From Furcasterigmium furcatum (Eukaryota > Ascomycota > Sordariomycetes > Glomerellales > Plectosphaerellaceae): a stretch of 64,000 bases of DNA. Location: assembly GCA_001599815.1 (NCBI GenBank), contig BCIA01000001.1:2050934-2114933 (forward strand), read 5' to 3'. A model generated the notes under the pieces. That model was not told the DNA's origin. It was given only the letters and a program-made list of their open reading frames with translations, and did not search any database. A program made the translations under genes and the position numbers. Below, in pieces: positions 45,601-57,400 of the stretch (position 1 is the first letter of the stretch; each line of letters begins with the position of its first letter).

Positions 45601-47023
45601 AGCTGGTCAGGCGACGGTCACCCGGCAGTCAGGCACGCGTGGTGTGTAAGTCGCGTGAAAGTATTGGTGATTCACCACCACTTACCCGCCCCCTGTCCCG
45701 TGGCAACGGGCAACTCCCGCGTCACCTCACCTCACCGCCCCAAAGCAGGTAAGTCGGAGGCTGAAGAGAGGCCGCCATGGAAGGTTCCCCAACAAAAAAG
45801 TACCGTCCATTGAGTGATTGCGTAGCACCACCACCGGGCGATCGATGGAGCGGTACTGGGACTTCCATGCTGGCCTTACATCCATGGTCAGCGGGGACGG
45901 GATCCGTCCGTTAATTCGTGTCGGGACAACATTCCGGTCATCACCGGCGACGGCGTGGTTGAGGTCCGAATGGGAAATGGATGGCGAAAATGGAGAGATG
46001 ATGACCGCGTCACGGGTGTCCCGATGACTGCTGCGCGCGTTGGGGCCCGCCCTTTGGGGCTGGTATTGGCATTGGGGTCTTGGGGTCTGTTGGAGAAGGG
46101 CGACACCGGGTTCTGGAAGCTCACTTCACTGTAAAAAGTCCACTGGGTGGATGGTTGAACGGAGATGCAACTCCGCGACTGTGGATGAAAGGTCGGAGAT
46201 GGAACTCCATGCGCTCCCCAGCAGAGATATCGTCGCGCATTAGCGCACGCCTTGGCGCTGGCCTTGTTCCCCAGACTGCGGGACCCGGGTACACTAACGC
46301 CCGCTAACTTTGCAGGGCATTTGGGGCTCAACTGCGGCGGCCAAGGGCCCTGTGAACCGCTGCGATGTCGCTGGAGGTCCCTGGGACAGCTTTGAGTCAT
46401 CTCATCCACCATGGAGAAGGTCGGGTTGGGTGTCCGGCAGCGACCTCGAATTGACTTTTTTTTTCTCCTTCCAGGCCAACTCGAGGTTTTCTTTCTCTCA
46501 TCTCCCCTATTCATCTCCTTTCCCGTCCGTTCCACCCTGGACATTGGGCATCAACAGCGCCCCGAAAAGACTGGAAGGCCTCCCAGCTTCAGCCGGCACT
46601 CTGACCTTCAATTTCCAGACTCCGGTGCGCGTCCCGGTTTGTCCTCGTCCCTCTCCTGACGCCTGAAGATATCCCCACCACCACCACCAAGACGGACTTG
46701 GGACACCACCCTCCCTTTCCTTTTACTTACACCAAAAGGAGTCCGGGCTCCCGGTGCAACACTTCTGCTGCATACAGCTGCCCGTTACGACCTTGGGACG
46801 CCTAGGGGAAACCCGAGCCCCAGCAACTACAAACGCACGCCAAGTACCGGTACCTCAGTCCGGCTCCTTGTCCCTTAGGCTCTTGAAACCACCACCCCCC
46901 TTGCCATCCCAAACCCCCGAAGGGCATCCAAGCATCCCTCCGTCTTGCGACAGGCCCTTGTACCTTTCGCGACGACGACCTCGAACCCGTCCCTCGCCCG
47001 CTCACGATCCCTTCCGCACGGGG
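42699..47023. other. Long gene-free interval upstream of malic enzyme
   Basis: About 4.3 kb without a convincing gene, the longest such stretch in the window. It holds a possible coding remnant at 42870-43175 (minus), a run of 12 A at 44989-45000 and 9 T at 46456-46464. From about 46450 there is a pyrimidine-rich region that looks like the leader of the malic enzyme mRNA. GC-rich open frames (for example 45051-45752) start mostly at non-ATG codons or show no protein features. Confidence 0.5.
42870..43175 (-). pseudogene. Possible coding remnant with an in-frame TAG
   Basis: One minus-strand frame reads ATELELWLNRISAKIATLL, meets TAG at 43077-43079, then continues as FDVELAWKLQHVEDGI and VYCHCLNLNESFPRLIKLEL before stopping at 42870. 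Both halves are amphipathic and protein-like in the same frame. A consensus donor GTGAGT lies just before the stop, but the nearest acceptor gives a 23-nt intron, which is too short. It may be the end of a broken gene or chance. No family is recognised. Confidence 0.25.
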
Positions 47024-49675
47024 ATGGGTCCTTCGCATGCGACCCCTGCCCGGCTCGGCTCGGTCTGTCCTTTAAATCACCAATTCCTCTCCCGACGACG
47101 CAACCTCTCCTCGTTGAGGAGGTCTCTCTCTGTTCCTGCTGCTCTCTCACACTCGCACCACACCACTTCTCGCATTCCTCCCTCCCCAACAACTGTAGCT
47201 GCTGCCGGTACCAGCACTGCTCCTCCTTCTCCATCTCTTACTCCTCCTCCTTCTCCTCGGGCTATCCTTCTCCGCTATCCCGCTGCCACCTCTTCCCTGC
47301 GCACTAGCACTAGTACCCTCCTGTCTTGGACCGTTCCTCCTCGTCCTCTCTCCCACCCGCCGTCGGACGTGCAAATGGCGTCGTATCCCTACAGTGCCAG
47401 CAGCTCCGATATTTCCACGCCCCGTTCCGCCTCCCCCGCCTCCGCGTCCGTCTCCGGTCGCTCCTCGCACACGTCTATATCTAAGCGCATGTCCATCTCC
47501 AGTCGCAGGATGACAGACTTCAACCCCATGTCCTCAGTCGACATCTCTGCCATCGAAGACAAGATGAAGGCCGCCTCTCTCGACCAGCACCGGGGCTATG
47601 CCTCCTCCACCTTCGGCGAGGTCCAGCAGACCAAGGAAGTCAGCGATGTCCCCGAGACCGCTGCCTGTGGCTACCAGGTCCTGCGCGAGCCCCTCTGGAA
47701 TAAGGGTCAGTCCACCACCACGTCGCCACCACTCCCACTCCCACTCGTCGCTTGCTTGCCTCCATCGCCAACCTCACCGTCCCCCACTAACACATGCACA
47801 CCACAGGCCTCGCCTTCACCCCCGAGGACCGCATCAACAGGAACCTCACTGGCCTCATCCCTCACACCATGGAGAGCTTGGAGATGCAGTGCCAGAGGGC
47901 GATGAAGATGATCAACACCCGCCAGACCAACATCGACAAGTACCTCTACCTCTCCTCCCTCAAGAACCAGAACATCGACCTGTTCTACCGCCTCCTCATC
48001 GACCACGTCCGCGAGCTCATGCCCCTCGTCTACACCCGTAAGACCCCTCCCCCCCAAATCCCAACAACGCCATCCAAGCCATTCCACATGTCTGACTTGC
48101 ACAAACTCCAGCCACCATTGGCGATGTCTGCCTCCAGTACTCCACCCTCTACACCCGCCCCGAAGCCCTGTACATCAGCATCAAGCAGCGCAAGTCCATC
48201 CGCACAATGCTCAAGAACTGGCCGTATCCCGACCCCGAGATCTGCGTCGTCACCGACGGTTCCAGAATCCTGGGTCTTGGTGATCTCGGCGTGAACGGTG
48301 TCGGCATCTCGGTTAGTAATCCCCCGACGACCCGCGGGTTCCATTTTCCAGCTCCACGGCGCCCCCACTAACACGCATCGTCCCCCCAGGTCGGCAAGCT
48401 CGCCCTCTACACTGCCGCGGCCGGCGTTGACCCCAGCAAGACGATGCCCATTGTCCTCGACACCGGCACCAACAATGAGGATAACCTGAAGGACCCGCTG
48501 TACCTCGGCCTGAGGTCCAAGCGCGTCTCGGTCCAGATGCAGCAGGAGTTCATGGACGAGTTCATGGAGGCCGCTGCCGAGGTCTACCCCAACATGGTCA
48601 TCCAGTTCGAGGACTTCGACACCGAGAAGGCCTTCAACTACCTCGACCGCTACCGCAACAAGTACAGGTCCTTCAACGACGACATTCAGGGCACTGGTGC
48701 CGTCGTTCTGGGAGGGTACGTCCACGCATGATGCCCGCAGACATCTAGACTTTTACTGACACGGATCGCAGATACATCGGCGCCGTCAACCTGTCCGGCG
48801 TGCCCCTCGAGGAGCAGCGACTCGTCTTCATGGGCGCTGGCTCCGCCGGTGTCGGTGTCGCCAAGCAGCTCGTCGAGTACTACACCCGTCGCGGCCTGAC
48901 CGAGAAGGAGGCCCGCGAGAAGTTCTGGCTCGTCGACACCAAGGGTCTCGTGACCGCCGACCGTGGCGACCGCCTCGCCGACCACAAGAAGTACTTCATG
49001 CGCACCGACAACAACGGCCGCCAGTTCCGCAGCCTCGAGGAGGTCATCGAGTACGTCCGGCCGTCCGCCCTCGTCGGCCTCACCGCCACCTTCGGCGTGT
49101 TCACCGAGTCCATCGTCCGCGGCCTCAAGGCCTCCGTCGATGCCGGCGGTCTCGGCCGCCGCCCCATCCTCTTCCCCCTCAGCAACCCCCTCACCAAGGC
49201 CGAGTGCACCTTCGAGCAGGCCGTCCAGTGGACCGACGGCACCGTCATCTTCGCCTCGGGCTCCCCCTTCCAGTCCTTCAGCGTCAAGTCCGCCGACGGC
49301 GACTCCATCACCTACCACCCCAACCAGGGCAACAACGTCTATGTCTTCCCCGGCCTCGGCCTCGGCGCCATCCTCGCCAAGGCCTCCAAGGTCACCGACG
49401 AGATGGTCTACACCTCCGCCGCCGCCCTCTCCGAGTCCCTCAACACCGAGGAGCTCCGCAAGGGCCTCATCTACCCCGCCATCGAGCGCGTGCGCGACGC
49501 CAGCTTGATCGTCTGCCGCGAGGTCATGAAGGCCGCCCGCCGCGAGGGCGTCTCCGAGCTGCCCGAGGCCCAGTGGGTCGAGTGGGAGGAGTGGGGTGAC
49601 GTCGCCCTCACCGCGTACATCAAGGAGCGCATGTACGATCCCAAGGCGTTCGCCACGGAGCGCGCCCGTTTCTAA
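47024..49675 (+). CDS. NAD(P)-dependent malic enzyme
   Basis: Oxidative decarboxylation of malate to pyruvate, giving NADH or NADPH for the TCA cycle or lipid synthesis. Exons run from the first ATG to 47705, then 47807-48037, 48112-48311, 48390-48715 and 48772-49675. Starting at 47375 (MASYPYSASSSD, good Kozak context) the protein is 663 aa. Starting at 47024 it is 780 aa and begins with an Arg/Ser-rich stretch (LSRRRNLSSLRRSLSVPAAL) that looks like a mitochondrial presequence. Family motifs are PLVYTPTIGDVC (joined by intron 2), VVTDGSRILGLGDLGVNG, FNDDIQGTGAVVLGG and the dinucleotide turn GAGSAGVGVA. Coding is very GC-biased, as expected for a highly expressed gene. Cofactor preference cannot be read safely. 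Confidence 0.93.
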
Positions 49676-51193
49676 GCGTTATGTATATGGCGTGTGAGAG
49701 CGAGTGTGTGAGAGAGATGCATTTGACGATACCAAGCAGGGTCTATAGCGGCCCCCCTAAGAGACGGTAATGGCGTTTGGAGGATAATTTTCTGTGGCTT
49801 TCCACACGGGGGGCAAGTGGTATATATTCACGGACCGCCCCTCGATGGGCATAAAAGGGGCCGAGGTGCCCGTAGTAGATTGTGGAGATAGAACTTGCCG
49901 AGAGCGAGGGCTCTTGGCCAGAATGAAAGCATCATGAACCATATATCCTTTGGAGTGTCTCGTCTGCGGGAGTGATGTGCGTGAACGTCTTTGTATATGT
50001 AGTTGGCTGGCGGTTGTACTCGCTCAACTTGGGCCTCACTAGCAATACCAGGTGTCCTGTCGCCTCGGTCTCACAACGTTGGCTCACATCAACGGCGCGC
50101 GCTTGCTACCGGTCAATGTGATCCATAGATTTAGCTCGTGGGCCACGCGAGAGTGCCGATGCTGCCAAGAACTCCCACGTGGGAGGAGGTGGTAAACCCG
50201 GGCTGGTACTAGTCCTCAAGGGGGAGATCAATAAATCCCCTGCTGCCTCGACTGTTATTATTTCCGTACCTGGGCCCGGTTTCAAGGAAGAACGGTGGGG
50301 TGGGTGAGACCGAGGGTTGGTCCCAAGTCCTGACTGGATGTCTGGATGAGGCTCTGGGTGATACAAGTCACAGCGATTGTGATTAGATTGGTACTTAGTC
50401 AACTTGACAAATGCGATGACAATGGTAACTTCAGGCCGCTTGCGGAGTCCCACGAGGACATTGAAAACGCGCCGCAGCCCTTCTGATCAACGGCAAAACG
50501 ATCCGACTAGATCGAGCGTACCAGTAGTGTTCTGGCTCGTCACATCACTGGCAGCGGGGTTGCACACAATGTAAAGTCGACTTTCTCATGATCTTTCGGC
50601 GGACATCCTGCATCTCCCCTCCCGTGGTTTCCGAGTCGACGCGAAGAAGAAATGAAAACAACAGAGGCTGGCGGATTGAGGGAGTTCGGATCCTGGAATG
50701 CCTGTTTTCCGCGGGTTTTATTCATGATTTCCTGATGCAGAAGCAAGCCAAGTCCAGCATCCAATCGCGGCAGGTCTCAGCTCGGGAAGATCGGGGCCTG
50801 CTCGATGTCGCTGACTACGAACCCGCGCGCTTCCCGTCACCACCCCCTGAGTAGGCCGTAGCGATGGCCAAATCTGGTGCCGCCGGCGTTGAATGCAGCT
50901 GTGAGCTCCGACAAATTAAAGGATCGACATCTCCGGCCTCCCGCCCTCGAGAGTATTAGTAGCTGTGAACCGCGCGCCCACCGGTTTCTTTGTCAACCAC
51001 CCAGGAGTCGTGGCGACCACCAACGGTCCGGCGCTCTATTGGAAGAGAGTTCCCTCTTATAACCCAATCCTGCGATCCTGTGGTCTCTCTATTCTTGCCC
51101 TTGTTTTTGCCTCTTCACGGATTCCAATCCCTCCCTCCTTTTGGAACGAGCCGATACCGACGACACCATAGGTCTGAACCGAAGCAAGCCAGG
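49676..51193. other. Intergenic
   Basis: About 1.5 kb between malic enzyme and the aquaporin. The first 50 bp are GT/GA-rich 3' UTR. A TTATAA element near 51056 could serve the aquaporin. No gene is seen. Confidence 0.5.
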
Positions 51194-52410
51194 ATGTCTA
51201 TGCTCCCCGAAGCAGAGAGGACAATGTCCAATCGAGAAGAGGACCCAAAGGGCGAGAAAGTTGTCGTGGCCAAGTTCGACGGATCCTTCGCCGCTCTCGG
51301 TCGCCCGGAGACGAAACGCCCCGTTCCCTGGTATCGCGACCGCCAGTATTTCTTGGGATCGTGGTTGGACGCCTCGATTTGGAGGTCAGCGGTACGCATC
51401 ATGTCCTGCATCCCCGATTTGCAGCTCACAGCTGGGTGGAAAACTGACAATGGGGGAATTTCAGTTCGTTGAGTTCGTGGGCACCACGTGCTTGGTGTAC
51501 ATCTCCGGACAGATCGCTGGGACTCTCTTCAGTTACGGGACCAACCAGGTCGGCGCTTATATCGGCATCTCGAACATTATCATCGTGTCCGTGTTCATCT
51601 ACGCAACGGCGGCCGGTTCCGGTGGCCACATGAACCCCATGATTACCTTCTCGGTCATGCTGGCCGGCCTCTGTCCCCTTCCAAGAGGTTGGTCCAAGCC
51701 TCCATCTTCAAGAATACTACGCGGAGCTCCCAACAGCTGGTCTCTGATACTAACTTCGTCTTCACCCAGGGGTCTTGTATCTTTGTGGTCAGACACTCGG
51801 CGCCGCTCTGGGAGGCGGCATGCTCGCCGGAGCATGGGGTTACGAACGTACGATAATGTGAGGACACAATTATGATATCTCCCCTGGACACGGAGTAAAG
51901 CAACTCAGGCTGACTATTGTCCCCGTTGCCAGGAACCACGGAGGTGGCTGCTTTCTCGATCCGGCATTTTTGTCCCCGGGCCAGGCCTTCTTGAACGAGA
52001 TGTTCATGTCTTTCGCCCTCCTGTTCCTGGCCTTCGGCGTCGGCCTCGACCCTCGTCAGGCACTTTTCTTCGGCCCACGGTTCGGCCCGTTGCTGGTCGG
52101 CATGGCGGTCGGCGCCGGGACGTTTGCCAGCAGTGGCATGGCCCCCGGGTACTCTGGCGCGCAGATGCATCCGGCCAGGTGCTTCGGGTTTGGGGTTGCG
52201 AAGCGGGATATGACCTGTGAGTGAAGAAAGATTGCGGGGTGTTTCTAGTACCATCGTCGGCTGTGGCTAACATGCAGAGTAGATCAATGGATATGGTGGT
52301 TCGGACCGGCCGCGGCATCAGTGCTGATGGGAATCATGTACAACTTGGTCCCTCCGCACCGAGAGGAGCGTGATAGGGGCGAGAGTAAGACTACCACTGA
52401 GGGGGCTTAG
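51194..52410 (+). CDS. MIP-family aquaporin, XIP-like, with altered NPA boxes
   Basis: Membrane channel for water or small neutral solutes, 307 aa in five exons: 51194-51391, 51465-51687, 51770-51857, 51933-52216 and 52280-52410. Six hydrophobic helices with the two half-helices are visible. The first NPA box is N123-P-M (SGGHMNPMITF) and the second is H249-P-A followed by R252-C253 (QMHPARCFGFG). A cysteine directly after the second box (the NPARC form) is the mark of X-intrinsic proteins. The first Asn of box two is replaced by His, so gating or selectivity may be unusual. The hydrophilic N terminus of ~60 residues is typical of fungal MIPs. The ATG at 51194 is followed by a second Met two codons on. 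Confidence 0.88.
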
Positions 52411-52905
52411 ACGAATATGGAGAGCCACGGGAGTAAAAGGGCTGAAGGAGCCAAGTTGGTATGGCCATGATCATGGATTCGCGAGGACCGCACACAACTA
52501 GCATGGAATCTAGCATGACCCAAATATGTCGACAACCCATTCGGTAGGACCAGGGTCAAATACGGGATATGCCTGCAGCGGGGATTTCCCGCCGTTTTCA
52601 ATACTACAGCGCGCGGTTAAAATGGCCGCATGATGTCTTCAGCCCCCCTGTTCCAATCTAGTTCTAGCTGGGTGACCTGCAGGATGAGGCTGCAGCAGGC
52701 AGCGCAACCTCGCTTCCTGGCCTGCTTACCCCAGCCGAAATGCCCTCAACTTCATGGGAAGCCTTTCCCAGTACCGAATTTTCCCCAACCATCGTCGCGT
52801 ATGGCATGTATGCCTCCGTGAAAGGGACCCAGAAGAAACCGAAAGCACTCTCGAGATTCCCCCGCAATACCCTGGACCCTGCAAGCCAGGCGCACGCAGG
52901 CAGCC
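52411..52905. other. Intergenic
   Basis: 495 bp between the aquaporin stop and the next ATG. No separate feature is recognised. Confidence 0.5.
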
Positions 52906-53940
52906 ATGGCCGACATCACATCCGACCCGCAATGGAAGCTTGAGGTTTCCGGGTTCTACGGGCCTGGGGCATACCTCGCCTGGTTGCTTGTCATGGCTTC
53001 CATTCCCATCTCCCTCGTTAGCCGCCGAGGCGAGCCCACCCCCCCTTGGCGTTTCCCCCCTGCGGATATCATCGCCGCAGTACTCTATCCCGTCGTGGCA
53101 GCCGGTGATGCCGCGCTCAGGCTGGCCGACAGCTCGATCAACTGGGACCATATGGAGGCACGGTGTCCCCTCTTCGAGGCGGGCATCGACCGAGTCGAAG
53201 GATTCACCACCGATCCGTACCGCCCCAAGCTGGAACCATACTCGCAGGAGTTCCTCTCCCAATGCGTCGGCTTACAGCTGGCCCTGGAAGTCGCGCACTT
53301 CTTTCAGGGGCTATCTTATTTCTTCGTCCCTGTGGCTCTCTTCTGGATTCTCAGAAGGCAGCTGGACATGCCTCGCCACGGACGAGCAGTCTTCGTCAGC
53401 ATCGTGGTCATCCCTCCTCTCTGGTGCCTTTCTGTCGGCATCGGCGCCGCCATCAGAGTCAAATCAAGCGGCAGCGCTGTACTTTACTTTCTGCTGAATG
53501 TGACGGCCCTCTACAAAATATTCTTTCTCCTCCTACTGGTCGGTGTGCCGGTGTTCATCTCCTCAATGCTGGGTCTGAGCGCCATTTTCCTGATCTGGGC
53601 AGCGCAGGAAGCCCGAGCCATGTTCAAGAGGCATCCAGCAAACGGGATAGAATTTGTGCTTTGCTATATCTTCTTCGGGACAATTCCGATGGCTTTCTTT
53701 CTGTGGGCAGTTGCTGGTTGGTGGTTTCCCCAGCAGTTTCGGGCTATCGTTTTCCTGGATGGGGTTGTTGGAATCTCACTGTCCGAGCTCGATCAGGTCA
53801 CTGCCGCATGCGGTGGGCTCATCACCCTTATCTACGCTGCTCACACTTCAGGCTGGCTGCTCGGAGCACCCTATCGCATGATACGGCACGCCGCCGTTAC
53901 CTATGACCGGAGCTTGAAGGCACAGAGTCGACGGAGGTGA
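52906..53940 (+). CDS. Orphan polytopic membrane protein
   Basis: An intronless 344-aa ORF with ATG in good context (GCCATGG). Hydrophobic segments, about seven, include AYLAWLLVMASIPISLV, IIAAVLYPVVAAGDAAL, YFFVPVALFWIL, SIVVIPPLWCLSVGIGAAI, IFFLLLLVGVPVFISSMLGL, FVLCYIFFGTIPMAFFLWAV and a last one near GGLITLIYAAHTSGWLL. Basic residues cluster at the C terminus (KAQSRRR). There is no signal peptide cleavage site and no transporter motif that I recognise. It sits beside the aquaporin on the same strand, 495 bp apart. I cannot assign a family. Confidence 0.75.
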   Translation: MADITSDPQWKLEVSGFYGPGAYLAWLLVMASIPISLVSRRGEPTPPWRFPPADIIAAVLYPVVAAGDAALRLADSSINWDHMEARCPLFEAGIDRVEGFTTDPYRPKLEPYSQEFLSQCVGLQLALEVAHFFQGLSYFFVPVALFWILRRQLDMPRHGRAVFVSIVVIPPLWCLSVGIGAAIRVKSSGSAVLYFLLNVTALYKIFFLLLLVGVPVFISSMLGLSAIFLIWAAQEARAMFKRHPANGIEFVLCYIFFGTIPMAFFLWAVAGWWFPQQFRAIVFLDGVVGISLSELDQVTAACGGLITLIYAAHTSGWLLGAPYRMIRHAAVTYDRSLKAQSRRR

Positions 53941-54989
53941 GGAGAAGTTGGCTCGGAGGCCAGTTTTTCATTACGACTAGGATTACAGGAAGGCCGGTGA
54001 TAGTTTTTAGAATATCAGGGTCGGGGATGGAGAATGGAAATCGGTTGAAGGACTTGAATTCTGTGGAGGCCTTTTGGACAGACGTCTCGCTGGTCTAGAG
54101 CCTGGGCTAACAAAGCCCACATCAACCAGCCTTCAATCACTGGAGACCTTTTGTAAGTCTCTCTTCCAAATCCGTTGCAGAATATGCTGTAACTCAAATC
54201 AATCTCCTGCAAATTGAAAGGATCTTCTCCCTTTTCCGTGGTTCAGTCCTTAGCCATCTCGGCGTAGCTTTGCAAGGCCTTGTCCAACCACTTCGGCGGG
54301 GTATTCAACCATCCACACTGACTCGCCTTCAGCTCACACATTATGGACCTTCGGGACTGATTCAGGACTAATAAAAACGGCCTCTCCTCTCTTTGGCGAG
54401 ACTGAATGCCGAGCATGCAAGGAGAAGTCAAATCTCATCCTCGGCAACCCCCATCTTTCAAAGACGCACTAATCTGGCGCTGGCTCCCGGGACTCCAGGA
54501 CAAAATGCGGTTGAGACGAGTTTCAGGACAAATTGATTCGAGAAGAGCCGAGGTCGTCCAGATTCCGAGTTTTCGAGGCTCTTTACCAAGAATCAGACAC
54601 TGGACCAAGTGTTGAGTTTGGGTCTTCCCTTTTGTAGGTCGCGGGTCAAGCAAAACCGAGCCTGGACCGAGGCCGGGCCGGCGGTCTGCTTCGGCACTCG
54701 TTCACAGTGTCCGGACCGCGGCGAACGGGCCGAGCCCCCCACTTGCCGACGTCACCCCGCACCCCAGATTCAGGGGGCCGAGTGCGGAGATATCCCTTTT
54801 GGTTGTAATTGGAGAGAGAGCTCCGAATCCTCCTCCACTTGATGTTGGGGGTAGATCTCACACGGGGAAGTGATAAGCAACCCTGTCGCCAGGCCAAAAC
54901 TCTAGGACGAGGAGCTAAAGGCTTTCCTTGAGATCCAACTCTCTCTATCCTCGATCACCGCCAACAGATCCGCCACCACGACCACCGAG
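53941..54989. other. Intergenic
   Basis: About 1.05 kb upstream of acetoacetyl-CoA synthetase. GC-rich leader-like sequence from 54650. No gene is seen. Confidence 0.5.
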
Positions 54990-57289
54990 ATGGCTACATC
55001 ACTACCGAGAAAGCTCTGGGAGCACCCGGACCCCGAGAGCACGGAGATGTACCGCTTCATGCAGGAGGCCAACAAAAGATACAGCCTGAAACTCAAGGTC
55101 AGTAGCCCACGATGACCGATGCTTCTCGGTGCTCCCTCGTTGACCGGCCCAGACCTATAGGGAATTATACAAATGGTCCTGTGACCAACGCACCCAGTTC
55201 TACGACCTCCTCTTCGAATGGTGCTGCATCATCCACACGGGCTCTTACACCGAAGTCGTGGATGAAAGCGCGCCCATTGATAGCATTCCCCGCTGGTTCA
55301 GGGGCGTCCAGCTGAATTGGGCGGAGAACATGCTGTATTCCAGGTGTTCCAGTGATCCTCAAGACCACAATGGAACCTCCGGCAAGGAAGACGGAAAGAT
55401 CGCCATCAGCGAAGTGAGAGAGGGCAACAGCTCGGTGAGAGAGATGTCATGGGGAAGACTGAGAAGAGAGGCCGGACGACTGGCCGCCGCCATGAAGGCC
55501 CGGGGGGTGACCAAGGGCGACCGCATCGTCCTCGTCGGCGCCAATTCTATCGAGACGGCCCTGGTTTTCATCGCTGCAACATGGCTGGGGGCTCTCTTCT
55601 CCAGCTCATCCACCGACATGGGCGTCAGTGGCATCCTGCAGCGGGCGGTCCAGATTAACCCCAAGGTGAGTGCTGCATCACGGCTCTCAGTCCAGCCCCT
55701 GACGTGAGACGACCAGTTCATCTTCTTCGACGACGCGGCCTTGTACAACGGCAAACGCATCGATCTCCGAGAAAAGATGACCGGCGTGGCCCAGGGCATG
55801 AAGGGATGCTCCAACTTTGAGCGCGTCATCTCGATCCCCCGCTGGTCCGAGCCCCGCGATATCTCCAAGGTTCCACGCGCAGAGGCATGGGCAACCTTCC
55901 TCGCATCGGCACCGTCTCACGTCGCTCCCCCTCCATTCACGCGGGTCGACTTCCACGACCCATACTTGATCTACTACTCTTCCGGCACGACGGGCATCCC
56001 AAAAGCCATCGTGCACGCCGTCGGAAATATCACCATCAGCCTGCTCAAAGAGGCCAGGCTTCACGAGAACCTCGGACCGGACTCCGCCGGCCTCCAGTAC
56101 ACCACGACGGGATGGATCATGTACCTCGCCAACGTGTCGCAGCTCCTCTACGGCTCCAGGGCGGTTATGTACGACGGCTCCCCGTTCCAGCCCGATGCGA
56201 AGGCCTTCATTCGCATCCTGGAAGAGCAGAAGGTCACGAAATTCGGCACCAGCCCCCGGTGGATGGCAGAGGTGGTCAAGCAGGGCATCTCGCCCCGCGA
56301 GATCGCTGACCTGAGCAGCCTCCGAATCGTCACCACGACGGGCATGGTGCTCAGCGACCAGCTGTTCGAGTGGTTCTACGACACCGGGTTCCCGAAGGAC
56401 GTTCACCTGGCCAACATCTCTGGCGGAACGGACATCGCCGGCCGCTTCGGCGGTGAAAACCCCCTGTCGCCGCTGTACGTGGGCGGCACCCAGGGACCGT
56501 CCCTCGGCATACCGGTCGCCATTTACGACGCGCAGCAGCCCGATGGGCCAGGGAAACCCGTCCCCGACGGAGAGCCGGGAGAGCTCGTTGCTACCGGCGC
56601 GTTCCCCAACATCCCCGTGTACCTTTGGGGCGACAAGACCCCAACCGCGCCGGAAGGGGAGCAAATCTCGGCGAGAAGGACATACACTGCCCCTGAGGGC
56701 TCGAGATACCACTCTGCGTACTTTGCGAGGTTCAACAATGTCTGGGCCCACGGAGACTTCTGCGTTATCGACCCTCAGACGGGGAATTTATCGTTCCTGG
56801 GCCGGGCGGACGGCGTGCTGAACCCCTCGGGGGTGCGTTTTGGAAGCGCCGAGATCTACGCCGTGTTGGATCGGGGCTTCTCAGACCGGGTGCAGGACAG
56901 CTTGTGCGTCGGTCAGCGGAGACCTGGAGACACGGATGAGAGCGTGATGCTGTTCCTGCTGATGCAGCCGGGCAACAAGTTCGACAGGGCGCTGGTGACG
57001 GAGGTCAAGGCGGCGATTCAGAAGGCGTTGACCAAGAGACACGTGCCGAAATGGATATTCGAGACACCTGAGATTCCGGTAAGTGATGCTGCGGGACATA
57101 CTGTCTTGAAATTCAAGCTGACGATGACAGACCACGGTCAACCTGAAGAAGGTCGAGCTCCCGGTGAAGCAGATCGTGTCGGGTGGGCGGGTGAAGCCGA
57201 GCGGCACGCTGCTGAACCCGCAGAGCTTAGAGTACTATTACCAATTCGCCAAGGTAGAAGACCTGGTGGAGGCAAGGGGCAAGTTATAG
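54990..57289 (+). CDS. Acetoacetyl-CoA synthetase (acetoacetate-CoA ligase)
   Basis: Cytosolic ATP-dependent enzyme activating acetoacetate to acetoacetyl-CoA, feeding sterol or fatty-acid synthesis and ketone-body or leucine use. Four exons (54990-55097, 55153-55665, 55717-57078, 57131-57289) give 713 aa, a little longer than the usual ~650-700. It begins MATSLPRKLWEHPDPESTEM, then TYRELYKWS joined by intron 1, and NWAENMLY near residue 100. The AMP-binding loop YYSSGTTGIPKAIVH and the later TTTGWIMY, NISGGTDIAGRFGG and FLGRADGVLNPSGVRFGSAE are characteristic of this acyl-CoA synthetase subgroup. The terminal exon carries the KPSGTLLNPQSLEYY end of the C-terminal domain. The minus-strand 354-codon frame within it is a shadow. 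Confidence 0.94.
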
Positions 57290-57400
57290 ACAGGGGCGAC
57301 ACGGAGAAAACATGTAGATTTCGAGTGTGGGAGTTTGTAGAACGTCAGGCCCGAGCGCCTAGAATATATCACATCGTACAAGTACACACACTCCTCGCCA

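Noticed and set aside
45051..45752. 233-codon GC-rich plus-strand frame
   Set aside because: No conserved segments, no good ATG context and it lies in an interval whose six frames all look random.
55687..56751. 354-codon open frame on the minus strand
   Set aside because: Antisense to acetoacetyl-CoA synthetase exon 3; composition reflects codon bias of the real gene.
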